Positions 25,230 through 34,763 are shown, counted from the stretch's first letter. The stretch is 64,000 bases of DNA from Flavobacterium sp. 5 (GCF_002813295.1 NZ_PHUE01000001.1:1240001-1304000); one strand, 5' to 3'. The notes: generated by a model from the sequence alone, not told the origin. Numbers and translations: made by a program.

Positions 25230-26705
25230 TTAATAACCTGGATTTTGTGGTAGTCCGACTGGATTAATACTTCGTTCACTTTGCGGAATTGGATACAAAT
25301 TGTTACGTTCTGAAACAGAATTTTTCGCAGTAACTTTTTTAACTTCAGTAACCAAAGTTCCCCAACGAACAAGATCAAACCATCTTTGTCCCTCTTGAAC
25401 AAATTCTTTTTTTCTTTCTTCGCGAATAGCTTCTCTAAGTTGGTCAGTTGTTAACCCAACTAAATCTACTGTTACATCTGGCGTAGTGATTGCTTTTCCA
25501 AAAGCTCTTCTTCTTACTTGATTTACATATTCAAGAGCTTCAGTAGTTGGCCCGGCACTTTCATTAGTTGCTTCTGCAAAAGACAACAAGATATCTGCAT
25601 AGCGAATTAGTGGAAAATTAATAGCAACATTACTTGGTGTAGCTAAATTTGTAAGATCTAAATATTTACTAAAAATTGGTTTTGGAAAAGTGTAAAGCGT
25701 TCCTGTAGCAGGATTCAATAACTGTTTCGTATAACTCACATCTCTTCTTTTGTCTCCAGCTTCATAAATATCATAAAACAAGGCTACATCCGAAATAATA
25801 TCCGCTGGTTCTGTGGCTGTAAATCCAGTAAAAGAAGTTGCTTGCCAAGTATTTCCACTTGAACCATTACCTGCCTGATTCTTTTCGAATTGTACAGAAA
25901 AAATATGCTCTTTTCCATTCTTTTTTGCTTTATTGAATATATCTCCAAAATTTTCAAAAAGGGCATAACCGTAACCTCCATTTATAACTTCATTAGCTTT
26001 AAGAATAGCATTTGGCCAATCTTTTCTAGTCAAATAGACTTTCGTTAATATAGCTTTTGCAGCTCCCGAAGTAGCACGACCAGCCTCATTGGCAGCATAA
26101 GTAAGCGGTAAACTCTCTGCTGCTGTCAAATCTGAAATAATTTGAGCATACACTTCATCTACTGTCGCTCTTTTCGTTTTCAAACCCTCTACATTAATTG
26201 AAGTTGGTTCATGTAAAACTATTGGAACTCCTCCCCAAAGACGAACCGCCTGAAAATACAATAACCCACGAATGAATTTTGCCTCATTAATCAATCTAGT
26301 TTTTACAACATCCGAACCTGAAACTTTTGGAATATTGTCAATTGACACATTAGCTCTATTGATACCGTTATAAATTTGACGCCAAGCCACTTGAACACGA
26401 TCTGAAGTCGCATCATGAGTTAAACTACTCAATGCTCTTACCTGAGGATTCGTCGCCGAAACCCCAGCTGCAGCATAATCAGAAGCCATATCGGTCAAGA
26501 AATAAAGATTTCTTCCAAATAAACTTTGTTCTCCTGGATCAAGACTTAAAGATGCATAAACTGCAGTTACACTGGCTATGGCATCATCCTGAGTTATAAA
26601 AAATTTATCTTCGGTAGTAAAAGAGGTTGGTGTGACCTCTAAGTCGGTGCATGATACAAACAGACCAGCACTTAATATGAATGTTATTATTATCTTTTTC
26701 ATCAT
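25230..26705 (-). CDS. SusD/RagB-family outer-membrane nutrient-binding lipoprotein
   Basis: 491 residues. MMKKIIITFILSAGLFVSC is a lipoprotein signal with the acylated Cys at the end. The SusD fold shows in the N-terminal LEVTPTSFTTEDKFF, the TPR-like RLINEAKFIRGLLYFQAVRL and the C-terminal AIREERKKEFVQEGQRWFDL, then VRWG. It caps the SusC channel at the cell surface. Together with three sulfatases it suggests import of a sulfated organic compound. Confidence 0.93.
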   Translation of the reverse strand: MMKKIIITFILSAGLFVSCTDLEVTPTSFTTEDKFFITQDDAIASVTAVYASLSLDPGEQSLFGRNLYFLTDMASDYAAAGVSATNPQVRALSSLTHDATSDRVQVAWRQIYNGINRANVSIDNIPKVSGSDVVKTRLINEAKFIRGLLYFQAVRLWGGVPIVLHEPTSINVEGLKTKRATVDEVYAQIISDLTAAESLPLTYAANEAGRATSGAAKAILTKVYLTRKDWPNAILKANEVINGGYGYALFENFGDIFNKAKKNGKEHIFSVQFEKNQAGNGSSGNTWQATSFTGFTATEPADIISDVALFYDIYEAGDKRRDVSYTKQLLNPATGTLYTFPKPIFSKYLDLTNLATPSNVAINFPLIRYADILLSFAEATNESAGPTTEALEYVNQVRRRAFGKAITTPDVTVDLVGLTTDQLREAIREERKKEFVQEGQRWFDLVRWGTLVTEVKKVTAKNSVSERNNLYPIPQSERSINPVGLPQNPGY

Positions 26706-26722
26706 TTTATTTTTTATTTTAC

Positions 26723-29700
26723 TTAAAAAGTTACGTTCAATCCTGAGATGAATGTTTTAGAATTTGGATAGGCTCCAAAATCAATTCCAGGATATAAATT
26801 GTTTTGCTCATAAGAACTTACCTCAGGATCATAACCTGTGTATTTAGTCCATGTAATTAGGTTTTCAGCCGATACATATAATTTCAAACTTTGAACACCA
26901 ATTTTTGAAGTAAGACTTTTTGGAAATGTATATCCGAAAGTGATTAATTTCAATCTTAAAAAAGAAGCATCTTCTACATAGCGTTCAGAAACTATTCCTA
27001 ATGGTGAACTGGATGCTCTAGGAATTTCATTGCTTGAATTAGTTGGTGTCCAACGGTCTAATAAAGTCTCTGCAGAGTTAGTTCCTAATGTAGAAATTTC
27101 TAATTGCTGGTTTAAGGCATTAAATATCTTTCCTCCATAAGCTCCCTGAAAAGAAAACAGTAAGTCAAAGTTTTGATAAGCAATTGTATTACTAAAGCTT
27201 CCAACAAATTTTGGCTGTGATGTTCCAAGATCTCCTTTATCTGCAGCTGTAATTATACCATCGCCATTAGTATCTACGTATTTTCTATCTCCAATTTTTG
27301 TATTGGCAAGACTATTAATTTTTGGCTGTGTATTGATTTCTTCCTGAGTTTGAAAAATCCCATTAGTATGGTATCCCCAGAAAGTTCCCAAAGGCAATCC
27401 TACTTTTACTGTTACTGGCTGTTGTTGTAACAAAGATCCATTTGGAACAACTGGAAAAAATTGATTAACTCCATTTCCAATTTCAACTACTTTGTTTCTA
27501 TTAGCAGAAAATACGAAATTAGAATTCCATGAAAATTTTTCTGTTTTTATATTTTCGGTTATCAAACCAATCTCGATTCCTTTATTCTCAACACCACCAA
27601 TATTTTGAAGAACAGTGGCATAACCGGATGTTAATGGAACAGGCACATTGATTAATAAATCGTTTGTTTTTTTATAATAGGCATCAAAAACAAAATTTAT
27701 TTTTCTGTCATACAATGATAAGTCTAAACCAATATTATATTGATCTGTTTTTTCCCATCTCAAATCTGGGTTTGCCAATCGTGTTGGTGCCAATCCTGTT
27801 TGAATTGTTCCTCCAAGACCATAATTAACCGAGCCTATTGAAGCTAGAGAAAGATAATTTCCAATCTCTTGATTTCCTGTTGTTCCTGCACTCAATCTAA
27901 GCTTTGCATCAGTTACAACACCTTTGATACTTTTAGCAAAATCTTCATCGGTAATGTTCCAAGAAAAACCTGCTGATGGGAAATACCCCCAAAGTGATTC
28001 TGAACCAAATCTTGAAGAACCATCTGCACGTGCTGATACTGTTAAATTATATTTCCCTTTATAAGAATAATTTACTCTGGCCAGCCACGATTTTAAGATA
28101 CTTTCGAATGCGTCACTATATGGTTTTACAGCTACACCGTCTTGCAAAGCGTTGTAAGTATTATTATCATTAACAAAGGTGTTTGCTCCTGCATTTACCA
28201 CTTCTCCTTGAGTGTATTGAAGTGTATATCCTGCCAAAGCAGAAAATTTATGATCCTCACCAAAGCGAGTATTGTAATTGATTGTGTTTTCGTTCAATAC
28301 TGTGCTCACTAATCTGTCACCAACCGAGGCTAGTCCTTTGGTTCCTGCTCCTGTTGTTGTTGTAGAAGGAGCATAGTAATTTTGTTTGGTATTAATTACG
28401 TCTCCACTAACAGCTACTTTAGCCGTGATTTCTTTGTTTATTTTATATTCACCAAACAAACTGGCCAAAATTCTATCAATTTTAGTTTCGTTAATAGTGT
28501 TTTCCAAATCATTAATTGGATTACCTATAACTCCATTAACTGCTGTCGAATAAGGATTATTAGTCAAATTGTATGATCCATCATCATTTCTGATAGGAAC
28601 TACAGGTGGTGTGTATAAGGCAACAACTAATGGGTTAGGTTGTCTGCCAGCTGTAGATCCTCCATTTGTTCCAATACCATTTGAAAGTGAATTTGTGTAA
28701 TTAGTATTCACACCAAATTTGAAATTTTGAGAATAATTCCTTTCATAATTCGCACGAAGTGAAATTCGTCTAAAATCAGAACCGATTACAACTCCATCCT
28801 GATCAAAAAAACCAGCTGAAACAGCATATCTTGAACGATCATCACCACCAGAAAAGGTCAATTGGTGATTTTGAATTGGTGCTGTTCTAAAAACTGCCGA
28901 TTGCCAATCATAATCCCCTGAAGTTTTAAGAGCTTCAATTTGGTCTGGAGAAAAAGATGGAGCTTGACCTATGCTCGCCTGAACATCATTACGTAAACTT
29001 GCCCATTCGCTGGCGTTTAATAAATCAAGTTTTTTGGAAACCCTTTGAAATCCAATATACCCTTGATATGAAATATGATCTTGTCCTTTTGTCCCTTTTT
29101 TGGTAGTAATAATAACAACTCCATTGGCACCACGTGAACCATAAATAGCTGTTGCCGAAGCATCTTTTAATACTTCAATAGACTCAATATCACCTGGACT
29201 AATCGTTGATAATACATTGACTCCTGCTCCTGCATTAGCCACTCCAGCAGTTCCATTATTATTGTCATTATAAATCAATATTCCATCTACAACATAAAGC
29301 GGTTCATTACCTGCTGTGATCGAATTTCCTCCTCTAATACGAACACTGGAAGTAGCACCTGGTCGTCCTGAACTTTGAGTAACAACCACCCCTGGAACTG
29401 CACCTCTCAATAAATTATCTGCGGAAGAAGAAACCTGATTTAAATTTGCTTTTGGAACTGAAGACACCGCGCCTGTTATGTCCTTTCTTTTTTGAGTTCC
29501 ATATCCTACGACGACTAACTCATTCAATTCCTGAACATCTGGTTTTAAATTAATAATAACAGGACTTCCATCAACTATAACTTCTGTTTTTTTATATCCA
29601 ATATAATTTACAACTAGAGTATAAGGAAATATTTGTCCCGTTTGAAAATAAAATTTTCCTTCTGAATCTGTTACAACCCCGTGCGTTGTTCCTTTAATAT

Positions 29701-29854
29701 TTATTGAAACTCCTGATAGAGGTTGATTTGTTATTGCATCTTTTACTGTTCCGTCTAATTTAGAATTAATTAATGGCGTAGTCTTTTGCGCATAAATTCC
29801 AAATGAAATTAGAAAAATGCCTAGCCACGAAAGATTATATAATATTTTTTTCAT
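26723..29854 (-). CDS. SusC/RagA-family TonB-dependent outer-membrane transporter
   Basis: 1043 residues. Signal peptide MKKILYNLSWLGIFLISFGIYAQ, then a carboxypeptidase-regulatory-like domain (KLDGTVKDAITNQPLSGVSI), the linker ELVVVGYGTQKRKDITGAVS, a plug domain with GNEPLYVVDG and IEVLKDASATAIYGSRGANG, and a ~750-residue beta barrel ending in an aromatic (NVTF). It is first in the operon, 17 bases before susD. The substrate is not readable, but neighbours point to sulfated compounds. Confidence 0.95.
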   Translation of the reverse strand: MKKILYNLSWLGIFLISFGIYAQKTTPLINSKLDGTVKDAITNQPLSGVSINIKGTTHGVVTDSEGKFYFQTGQIFPYTLVVNYIGYKKTEVIVDGSPVIINLKPDVQELNELVVVGYGTQKRKDITGAVSSVPKANLNQVSSSADNLLRGAVPGVVVTQSSGRPGATSSVRIRGGNSITAGNEPLYVVDGILIYNDNNNGTAGVANAGAGVNVLSTISPGDIESIEVLKDASATAIYGSRGANGVVIITTKKGTKGQDHISYQGYIGFQRVSKKLDLLNASEWASLRNDVQASIGQAPSFSPDQIEALKTSGDYDWQSAVFRTAPIQNHQLTFSGGDDRSRYAVSAGFFDQDGVVIGSDFRRISLRANYERNYSQNFKFGVNTNYTNSLSNGIGTNGGSTAGRQPNPLVVALYTPPVVPIRNDDGSYNLTNNPYSTAVNGVIGNPINDLENTINETKIDRILASLFGEYKINKEITAKVAVSGDVINTKQNYYAPSTTTTGAGTKGLASVGDRLVSTVLNENTINYNTRFGEDHKFSALAGYTLQYTQGEVVNAGANTFVNDNNTYNALQDGVAVKPYSDAFESILKSWLARVNYSYKGKYNLTVSARADGSSRFGSESLWGYFPSAGFSWNITDEDFAKSIKGVVTDAKLRLSAGTTGNQEIGNYLSLASIGSVNYGLGGTIQTGLAPTRLANPDLRWEKTDQYNIGLDLSLYDRKINFVFDAYYKKTNDLLINVPVPLTSGYATVLQNIGGVENKGIEIGLITENIKTEKFSWNSNFVFSANRNKVVEIGNGVNQFFPVVPNGSLLQQQPVTVKVGLPLGTFWGYHTNGIFQTQEEINTQPKINSLANTKIGDRKYVDTNGDGIITAADKGDLGTSQPKFVGSFSNTIAYQNFDLLFSFQGAYGGKIFNALNQQLEISTLGTNSAETLLDRWTPTNSSNEIPRASSSPLGIVSERYVEDASFLRLKLITFGYTFPKSLTSKIGVQSLKLYVSAENLITWTKYTGYDPEVSSYEQNNLYPGIDFGAYPNSKTFISGLNVTF

Positions 29855-30282
29855 TACTTTGTTTTTGGTTTAATAAATAAGGATTCCTGAAGGTTGATTA
29901 ATCAACTTTCTATCCTTTTTGAGATGAACATTTCTTTTTAAGCCTCGCCATTTCTGTTGCCGCAGAAATGGCTTTTTTTTTATCTACAACACATTATTTT
30001 TTTCATTTTATTGTTTTTAATTATTAGTATTTAATTTGTTTTTTAGGCACATCACAAACAATCAAAATAATTTATATGGATTATAATAAATTATTTTAAA
30101 AAAGAGTTTTCGAAAATGTAAATGGATATAAATTGAAAAGTTCTAACAGCAACAACACATTCGACTAAGAGTGTCGAATGAAAAAGATCCTTGCGTGATC
30201 AAAAAAGAGGTGTTTTTGATTGTTTTCAAAATATTAGTATTAATGATTAATATCGTTTTTTAAACTCTACTATTTCTATAGA
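29855..30282 (-). promoter_or_regulatory. Unusually long (~420-base) SusC leader
   Basis: From the predicted transcription start near 30276 to the SusC ATG no coding frame is apparent. It contains a perfect inverted repeat CATTCGAC/GTCGAATG (30158-30180), a GATC-flanked CTTGCGT segment (~30186-30200), and a strong hairpin at 29947-29972. I matched none of it to a known riboswitch. Confidence 0.45.
29947..29981 (+). terminator. Plus-strand intrinsic terminator inside the SusC leader
   Basis: GCCATTTCTG/CAGAAATGGC (29947-29956 and 29963-29972) with a 6-base loop, followed on the plus strand by nine T. Its orientation is opposite to SusC. No plus-strand gene precedes it, so it would stop antisense transcripts; on the minus strand it is just a stable hairpin. 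Confidence 0.55.
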
Positions 30283-30313
30283 CAAAATTAAGTTAAAATT
30301 TGAAACTACCAAA
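30275..30313 (-). promoter_or_regulatory. Promoter of the SusC-SusD-sulfatase transcript with start-site box
   Basis: On the minus strand TTTG (30313-30310), 19 bases, TAATTTTG (30290-30283), an exact Bacteroidota promoter. TCTATAGA (30282-30275) follows without a gap, then AATAGTAGAGTTT. The block matches the one after the FGE promoter in about 18 of 21 positions. Confidence 0.7.
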
Positions 30314-30580
30314 AAATATTATAACTTTTTACTAATAAAATGTTAACTCGTGTAGAGTAGTAATTAAAAAATATAGTAAATCACTAAAAAACAGTAAATT
30401 ACAGTCGTTTCGGTTTTTATAAAAATATATTTACAGAAGAAATTTAAGACCAAATTTGCGTCTGAAAATTATTTTATCTCATAAATATCAAAACCTTAGC
30501 TTACCAATTTTCCATTTTAAGTCTAATTCTGATTATAATACTAGGTTTGAGTTTTACACCACTCTTCAATAAATTAAAAA

Positions 30581-30614
30581 AAGCGTAATAATTTTTAAAA
30601 AAATTATTACGCTT
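30581..30614. terminator. Terminator after the second LRR gene
   Basis: A 16-base perfect stem (30581-30596 and 30599-30614, AAGCGTAATAA core) with A/T runs on both sides, about 40 bases past the stop of the LRR gene on the minus strand. The bases between it and the SusC promoter (30314-30580) hold nothing else I can identify. Confidence 0.85.
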
Positions 30615-30655
30615 AAAAAAAAAAATCGAATTTTATTAACTATACATTAATTGTA

Positions 30656-31510
30656 TTATTCATCTGCTGCAAGAACTCCTCTACTCGTATTTACAACTTC
30701 AAGTTTAAAAGCAATACCTGATTCATTTCTCATAGTAAGATTAAAACCGTCTTTTTGAGCCAAAGTATTAGGCACAAAACCTGAAAATGAATTATAAGCT
30801 AAATTTACTTTTTCTAAATTATCTAACTTAACAATATTAAAAGGTATTTGTCCATTCATTTTATTATCAAATAAACTTAATTTTTCTAGTGAAACTAAAT
30901 TCTCAACATTTTTACTAATTTGTCCAGAAAAGTTATTACTACTTAAAGCCAATTCTTGCAAATGCTGTAAGTCATATAAAGACGTTGGAAGCTCTCCAGA
31001 TAATTGATTATTAAATAAACAAACCACTTCTAGTTCTTTTAAATTTCCAATTTTACTCGGCAATTGTCCAGAAAGATTATTCATAAAAATCATTAGTCCT
31101 TTTAAATGTTCAATCTCGCAAATAGAATTTGGTATAGAACCGCTTAATTTATTAAACGATAAATTTAATTGTTGCAATTTTTTCAATTTACCAATGTCTT
31201 TAGGTATTGTACCAGAAATTTGATTTTTGAATAAATCTAATTCTACTAAATTTTTTAAATCAGTAATTTCTGCTGGTAAGGTTCCAACTAAATTATTGTT
31301 AGAAAGATTAATTCCAACAACTTTATCATTTACGATTTTAACTCCATACCAAGTTGAAACTGAAGCATTCAAGTCCCATTTTACAATCCATTGGCTACCA
31401 TTTGTATTTTGATATAATTTAATCAAAATATTTTTTTCACTATTTGACACATTAGCAAATAAGGAAATCGAAAACGAAACAGTTAAAAATAATGCAACTA
31501 CATTTTTCAT
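30656..31510 (-). CDS. Secreted plant-type leucine-rich-repeat protein (paralog)
   Basis: Start set at the ATG in 31508-31510, preceded by AAGGA and giving a signal peptide (MKNVVALFLTVSFSISLFAN). 284 residues: a cap (SEKNILIKLYQNTNGSQWIV) and about eight 24-residue repeats of the LxxNxLxGxIPxxIxxLxxL type. The C-terminus has the TMRNESG motif found in the 6482-7312 protein. No sorting domain for type IX secretion is visible. It lies just upstream of the SusC promoter in the same orientation, with its own terminator. Confidence 0.85.
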   Translation of the reverse strand: MKNVVALFLTVSFSISLFANVSNSEKNILIKLYQNTNGSQWIVKWDLNASVSTWYGVKIVNDKVVGINLSNNNLVGTLPAEITDLKNLVELDLFKNQISGTIPKDIGKLKKLQQLNLSFNKLSGSIPNSICEIEHLKGLMIFMNNLSGQLPSKIGNLKELEVVCLFNNQLSGELPTSLYDLQHLQELALSSNNFSGQISKNVENLVSLEKLSLFDNKMNGQIPFNIVKLDNLEKVNLAYNSFSGFVPNTLAQKDGFNLTMRNESGIAFKLEVVNTSRGVLAADE

Positions 31511-31691
31511 GATCCTTCTTTTTAGATTTAACACTACAAAGTAACTCTTAAACTCATTAAAACACAAATTTTATCGATAAACTACATTTTTTATTTAAAA
31601 TTATAATCTAAAGATTACAATTATTTATAAACATAAATACATATCAAAAAATTAATTACATTTGAGCTTATAACCTTAAAACCACATAATT

Positions 31692-32183
31692 ATGGAAATG
31701 AATTGGATTGCAATTTTAATAAGTGCATTGGCAACATTAGTTGTTGGATTTGTTTGGTATCATCCGAAAGTATTTGGAACTATCTGGATGAAAGAAACAG
31801 GACTTACTCAAGAGGAGCTTGCTAAAGGAAATATGTTAAAAATCTTTGGACTAACTTATATTTTCTCTCTTTTTATCGTTATAATCGAATCGGCTCTAAC
31901 TATTCATCAAGGTGGAGCAGTTAGCATGATTGGTGGACCTATGAAAATTAGCGAAGCACTACCCTCATATCATGCTTTTATGAACGATTATGGTACAGCT
32001 TATAGAACATTTAAACATGGCGCTTTACATGGATTCATATCAGGACTGTTTTTTGCATTTCCAATTATTGCAATAAACGGATTGTTCGAAAGAAAATCAT
32101 GGAAATATATTTTTATTCATGCAGGATTTTGGATACTAACCTTAACCATAATTGGATCACTAATTTGTGGTTGGGTTAAATAA
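31692..32183 (+). CDS. DUF1761-family membrane protein
   Basis: 163 residues with four hydrophobic segments (WIAILISALATLVVGFVWY, IFGLTYIFSLFIVIIESAL, FISGLFFAFPIIAINGLF, FWILTLTIIGSLICGW). The motif GFVWYHPKVFGTIWMKETGL is typical of DUF1761. Function unknown. It stands alone and ends at a bidirectional terminator shared with the convergent pterin dehydratase gene. Confidence 0.8.
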   Translation: MEMNWIAILISALATLVVGFVWYHPKVFGTIWMKETGLTQEELAKGNMLKIFGLTYIFSLFIVIIESALTIHQGGAVSMIGGPMKISEALPSYHAFMNDYGTAYRTFKHGALHGFISGLFFAFPIIAINGLFERKSWKYIFIHAGFWILTLTIIGSLICGWVK

Positions 32184-32189
32184 AAAACA

Positions 32190-32225
32190 AAAAGCCTTAT
32201 TTCCAACTATTGAAATAAGGCTTTT
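32190..32225. terminator. Bidirectional intrinsic terminator
   Basis: AAAAGCCTTATTTC/GAAATAAGGCTTTT (32190-32203 and 32212-32225) between the convergent genes ending at 32183 and 32229. Confidence 0.9.
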
Positions 32226-32228
32226 AGA

Positions 32229-32507
32229 TTATAATAAGTTTTCAATTTGCTGGGCTAGTTCTATATCCTTTGTTGTGACCCCACCAGAATCATGAGTATT
32301 CAACCGTATATTAACTTTATTATATACATTGAAAAGTTCTGGATGATGATTCATTCTTTCTGCCAACACTCCTACTTGGACAATAAAACCAAGTGCCTGT
32401 GTAAAATTTTTAAATTTAAAATCTTTTACAATTGCATTTTCTTTAAAATGCCAGTCATTTAATGTCTCCAAAAAAGGACTTACTGATTCTTCTGTAAATG
32501 TATTCAT
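32229..32507 (-). CDS. 4a-hydroxytetrahydrobiopterin dehydratase
   Basis: 92 residues, the standard length for pterin-4a-carbinolamine dehydratase (PhhB/PCD). The active-site pattern [20 protein letters not shown] followed by [17 protein letters not shown] is diagnostic. It recycles the pterin cofactor of aromatic amino acid hydroxylases. No hydroxylase gene lies in the window. Confidence 0.93.
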   Translation of the reverse strand: MNTFTEESVSPFLETLNDWHFKENAIVKDFKFKNFTQALGFIVQVGVLAERMNHHPELFNVYNKVNIRLNTHDSGGVTTKDIELAQQIENLL

Positions 32508-32642
32508 CTCTTTCTATTTACTGTTTTCTGCCAAACTATCGAACTTAACTCACTAAACATTATTGGTATTAATCATTAACTGTTTATTTATCATAAAAAT
32601 AGTTAAATTATAACAATCCAATATTAACTTAATATTATTGGT

Positions 32643-32650
32643 TAATTTTG
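32643..32650 (+). promoter_or_regulatory. -7 box of the GNAT-like gene
   Basis: TAATTTTG, an exact TAnnTTTG, ending 20 bases before the TTG start at 32670. The same distance separates box and start at miaB and topA, which supports the TTG start. Confidence 0.5.
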
Positions 32651-32669
32651 AATAATATACTTCACTAAT

Positions 32670-33824
32670 TTGAAAACTGCTATTTCTTATCAAATTTACG
32701 AAACTAATGAACAACTTCCCGAAAACTGGGATGATCTAGCTTGTAAAAATATTTTTTTATCCAAAGAATATTTTAAAATTCTGGACAAATCAGCTCCAAA
32801 GAACATGACGTGTCATTATATAGGCATTTTTAAAGACGAAAAACTTGTAGGTATTGCAATATCGCAGTTTTTAGATTTAAACAAATTAGAATCTTTTGGA
32901 GATAGAGATCGATGTCTTAAAACCTCTGCCAGAAAATTTATTTTGAAAAATTTTGCTTCTCATGTTTTAGTAATAGGCAATAATATGCTTACAGGTCAAA
33001 ATTCATTTGTTTTCTCAGATAGTATATCAAAATCTGAAGGCATCAAAACTTTAAAAAAAGCTGCAAATGATTTAAAACTAAAATTCAAATCAATTGGCAA
33101 AAAAATACACATAACCACTTTTAAAGATTATGATGAACAGGATATTGAAAATTTTATAACAGATTCAGATTCCTTTAAAAATAATTACAAATATTGTGTT
33201 CAACCTAATATGATCTTTACCATTCCATTCGAATGGAAATCTGAACAAGATTATATAGATTCCTTGATCAAAAAGTATCGCGATCAATATAAAAGAGCTA
33301 GAAAAAAAGCAGAAGGAATTGAGAAACGAAAGTTACATTTAGAAGATATTATAGCTCATGAAGAAACCATTTATGACTTATATCATCACGTAGCTCAAAA
33401 TGCACCTTTTAATACTTTTTTTCTAACCAAAAATCATTTTAGAATTTTTAAAGACACTTTAAAAGATGATTTTTTATTCTACGGCTATTTCAACGATGGT
33501 AAACTAATTGGCTTTAATACATTAATAAAAAATGGTGATACGATAGATACTTATTTTCTAGGCTATGACGAAAGTATTCAAAGAGAAAAAATGTTGTATC
33601 TAAACATGCTCTACGATATGATTGCATATTCTATAAACAAAGGGTTCAAAGAAATTATTTTTTCGAGAACGGCTTTGGAAATTAAAAGTTCGGTTGGAGC
33701 AAAGCCACTACAAATGTTTGGCTATATGCAACATAGCAATTCTCAAATAAACAAACAAGTCCCAAAAATTTTTCCAAGATTAGAACCTGAAATTATTTGG
33801 CAGGAACGAAACCCTTTTAAATAA
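32670..33824 (+). CDS. GNAT/FemAB-like acyltransferase, TTG start
   Basis: 384 residues. No in-frame ATG occurs between the upstream stop and residue ~46, so the TTG at 32670 is the probable start. The C-terminal half (YIDSLIKKYRDQYKRARKKA, YGYFNDGKLIGFNTLIKNG, and FSRTALEIKSSVGAKPLQ) resembles GNAT-fold proteins of the FemAB-like type that carry two related acyltransferase domains. The substrate is unknown. It ends 7 bases from the convergent lipid kinase gene. Confidence 0.65.
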   Translation: MKTAISYQIYETNEQLPENWDDLACKNIFLSKEYFKILDKSAPKNMTCHYIGIFKDEKLVGIAISQFLDLNKLESFGDRDRCLKTSARKFILKNFASHVLVIGNNMLTGQNSFVFSDSISKSEGIKTLKKAANDLKLKFKSIGKKIHITTFKDYDEQDIENFITDSDSFKNNYKYCVQPNMIFTIPFEWKSEQDYIDSLIKKYRDQYKRARKKAEGIEKRKLHLEDIIAHEETIYDLYHHVAQNAPFNTFFLTKNHFRIFKDTLKDDFLFYGYFNDGKLIGFNTLIKNGDTIDTYFLGYDESIQREKMLYLNMLYDMIAYSINKGFKEIIFSRTALEIKSSVGAKPLQMFGYMQHSNSQINKQVPKIFPRLEPEIIWQERNPFK

Positions 33825-33831
33825 TACAATT

Positions 33832-34701
33832 CTAAGGAACTGCAATTTTCATTTGTTCCCGTAAGATGTGAATTTCTAATTCATTTTGAGTACCACAATA
33901 TTCTCCATCAATTTGAAAATTAACTGATCGGTCTGTTTTTACCAATGCTTTTTCTGTTGAGATTATTATAATATCATCAGAATCGATTGGCATATTACCA
34001 GTAATGATTTTTCCAATCAAGACTAAATCAAGACTTTTTAAAATAATCAATTCAAATTTACCATCGTTCATACTTCCATTTGGATTAATGGTAACTCCTG
34101 TTCCGTATTTTTGAGAATTGGCAATTACAATCATTCTTGCAGTATGTTCTATGGTCTCATTATTAGCAGTTACAGAAGCTAGAAATGGTTCTTCTGAATC
34201 TTTTAGAGTAGTATAAGCTTGCATCGCATAACCCCAAAAGCCACGTGTATCACTTTCTTCATAATTCTTAACCAAATCAGCATTGATCCCAATATCACTT
34301 AAATGAATACATTTTATACCATTGATGCAAATCATATCCATTTCAATGTAATGATGTAGAAAAGCCACTTCTAAATTTTCTTCAAGAGTTGTTGGTAAAT
34401 TCAAATCTACAGCTAATCCATTAGCAGAACCCGCTGGCAAAATCCCAATAACAACATCGTGTTTTTCCATGGCTTCTGCTACCATTTTTATAGTTCCGTC
34501 ACCTCCTGCTACAACAATCCGCTCTGGATTATATTCATCATAAAGTGATTGTAATACTGAAACATCTTTTTCTCCAACAGTTTCATAAACCACTAAATCA
34601 AAATTATTTATAATTGAAAATTTTTTTACAGTATTCAATAAATCTGATTTATCTATATCTCCAGAAATAGGATTTACAACGAAAATGATATTCTTTTTCA
34701 A
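33832..34701 (-). CDS. Diacylglycerol/lipid kinase family protein (YegS/DgkB-like)
   Basis: 289 residues with the DAGK catalytic domain: NPISGDIDKSDLL, the nucleotide-binding VVAGGDGTIKMVAEAM, and ILPAGSANGLAVDLNL. It phosphorylates diacylglycerol or another lipid at the inner membrane. It is divergent from an App1-type phosphatase with 62 bases between the starts; the two could have opposing roles on phosphatidate. Confidence 0.9.
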   Translation of the reverse strand: MKKNIIFVVNPISGDIDKSDLLNTVKKFSIINNFDLVVYETVGEKDVSVLQSLYDEYNPERIVVAGGDGTIKMVAEAMEKHDVVIGILPAGSANGLAVDLNLPTTLEENLEVAFLHHYIEMDMICINGIKCIHLSDIGINADLVKNYEESDTRGFWGYAMQAYTTLKDSEEPFLASVTANNETIEHTARMIVIANSQKYGTGVTINPNGSMNDGKFELIILKSLDLVLIGKIITGNMPIDSDDIIIISTEKALVKTDRSVNFQIDGEYCGTQNELEIHILREQMKIAVP

Positions 34702-34763
34702 AATTTCCTCTTTAAAATCGATTAAAATAATTAATTTACAGCTATTATAAAAGTACTAAATTA

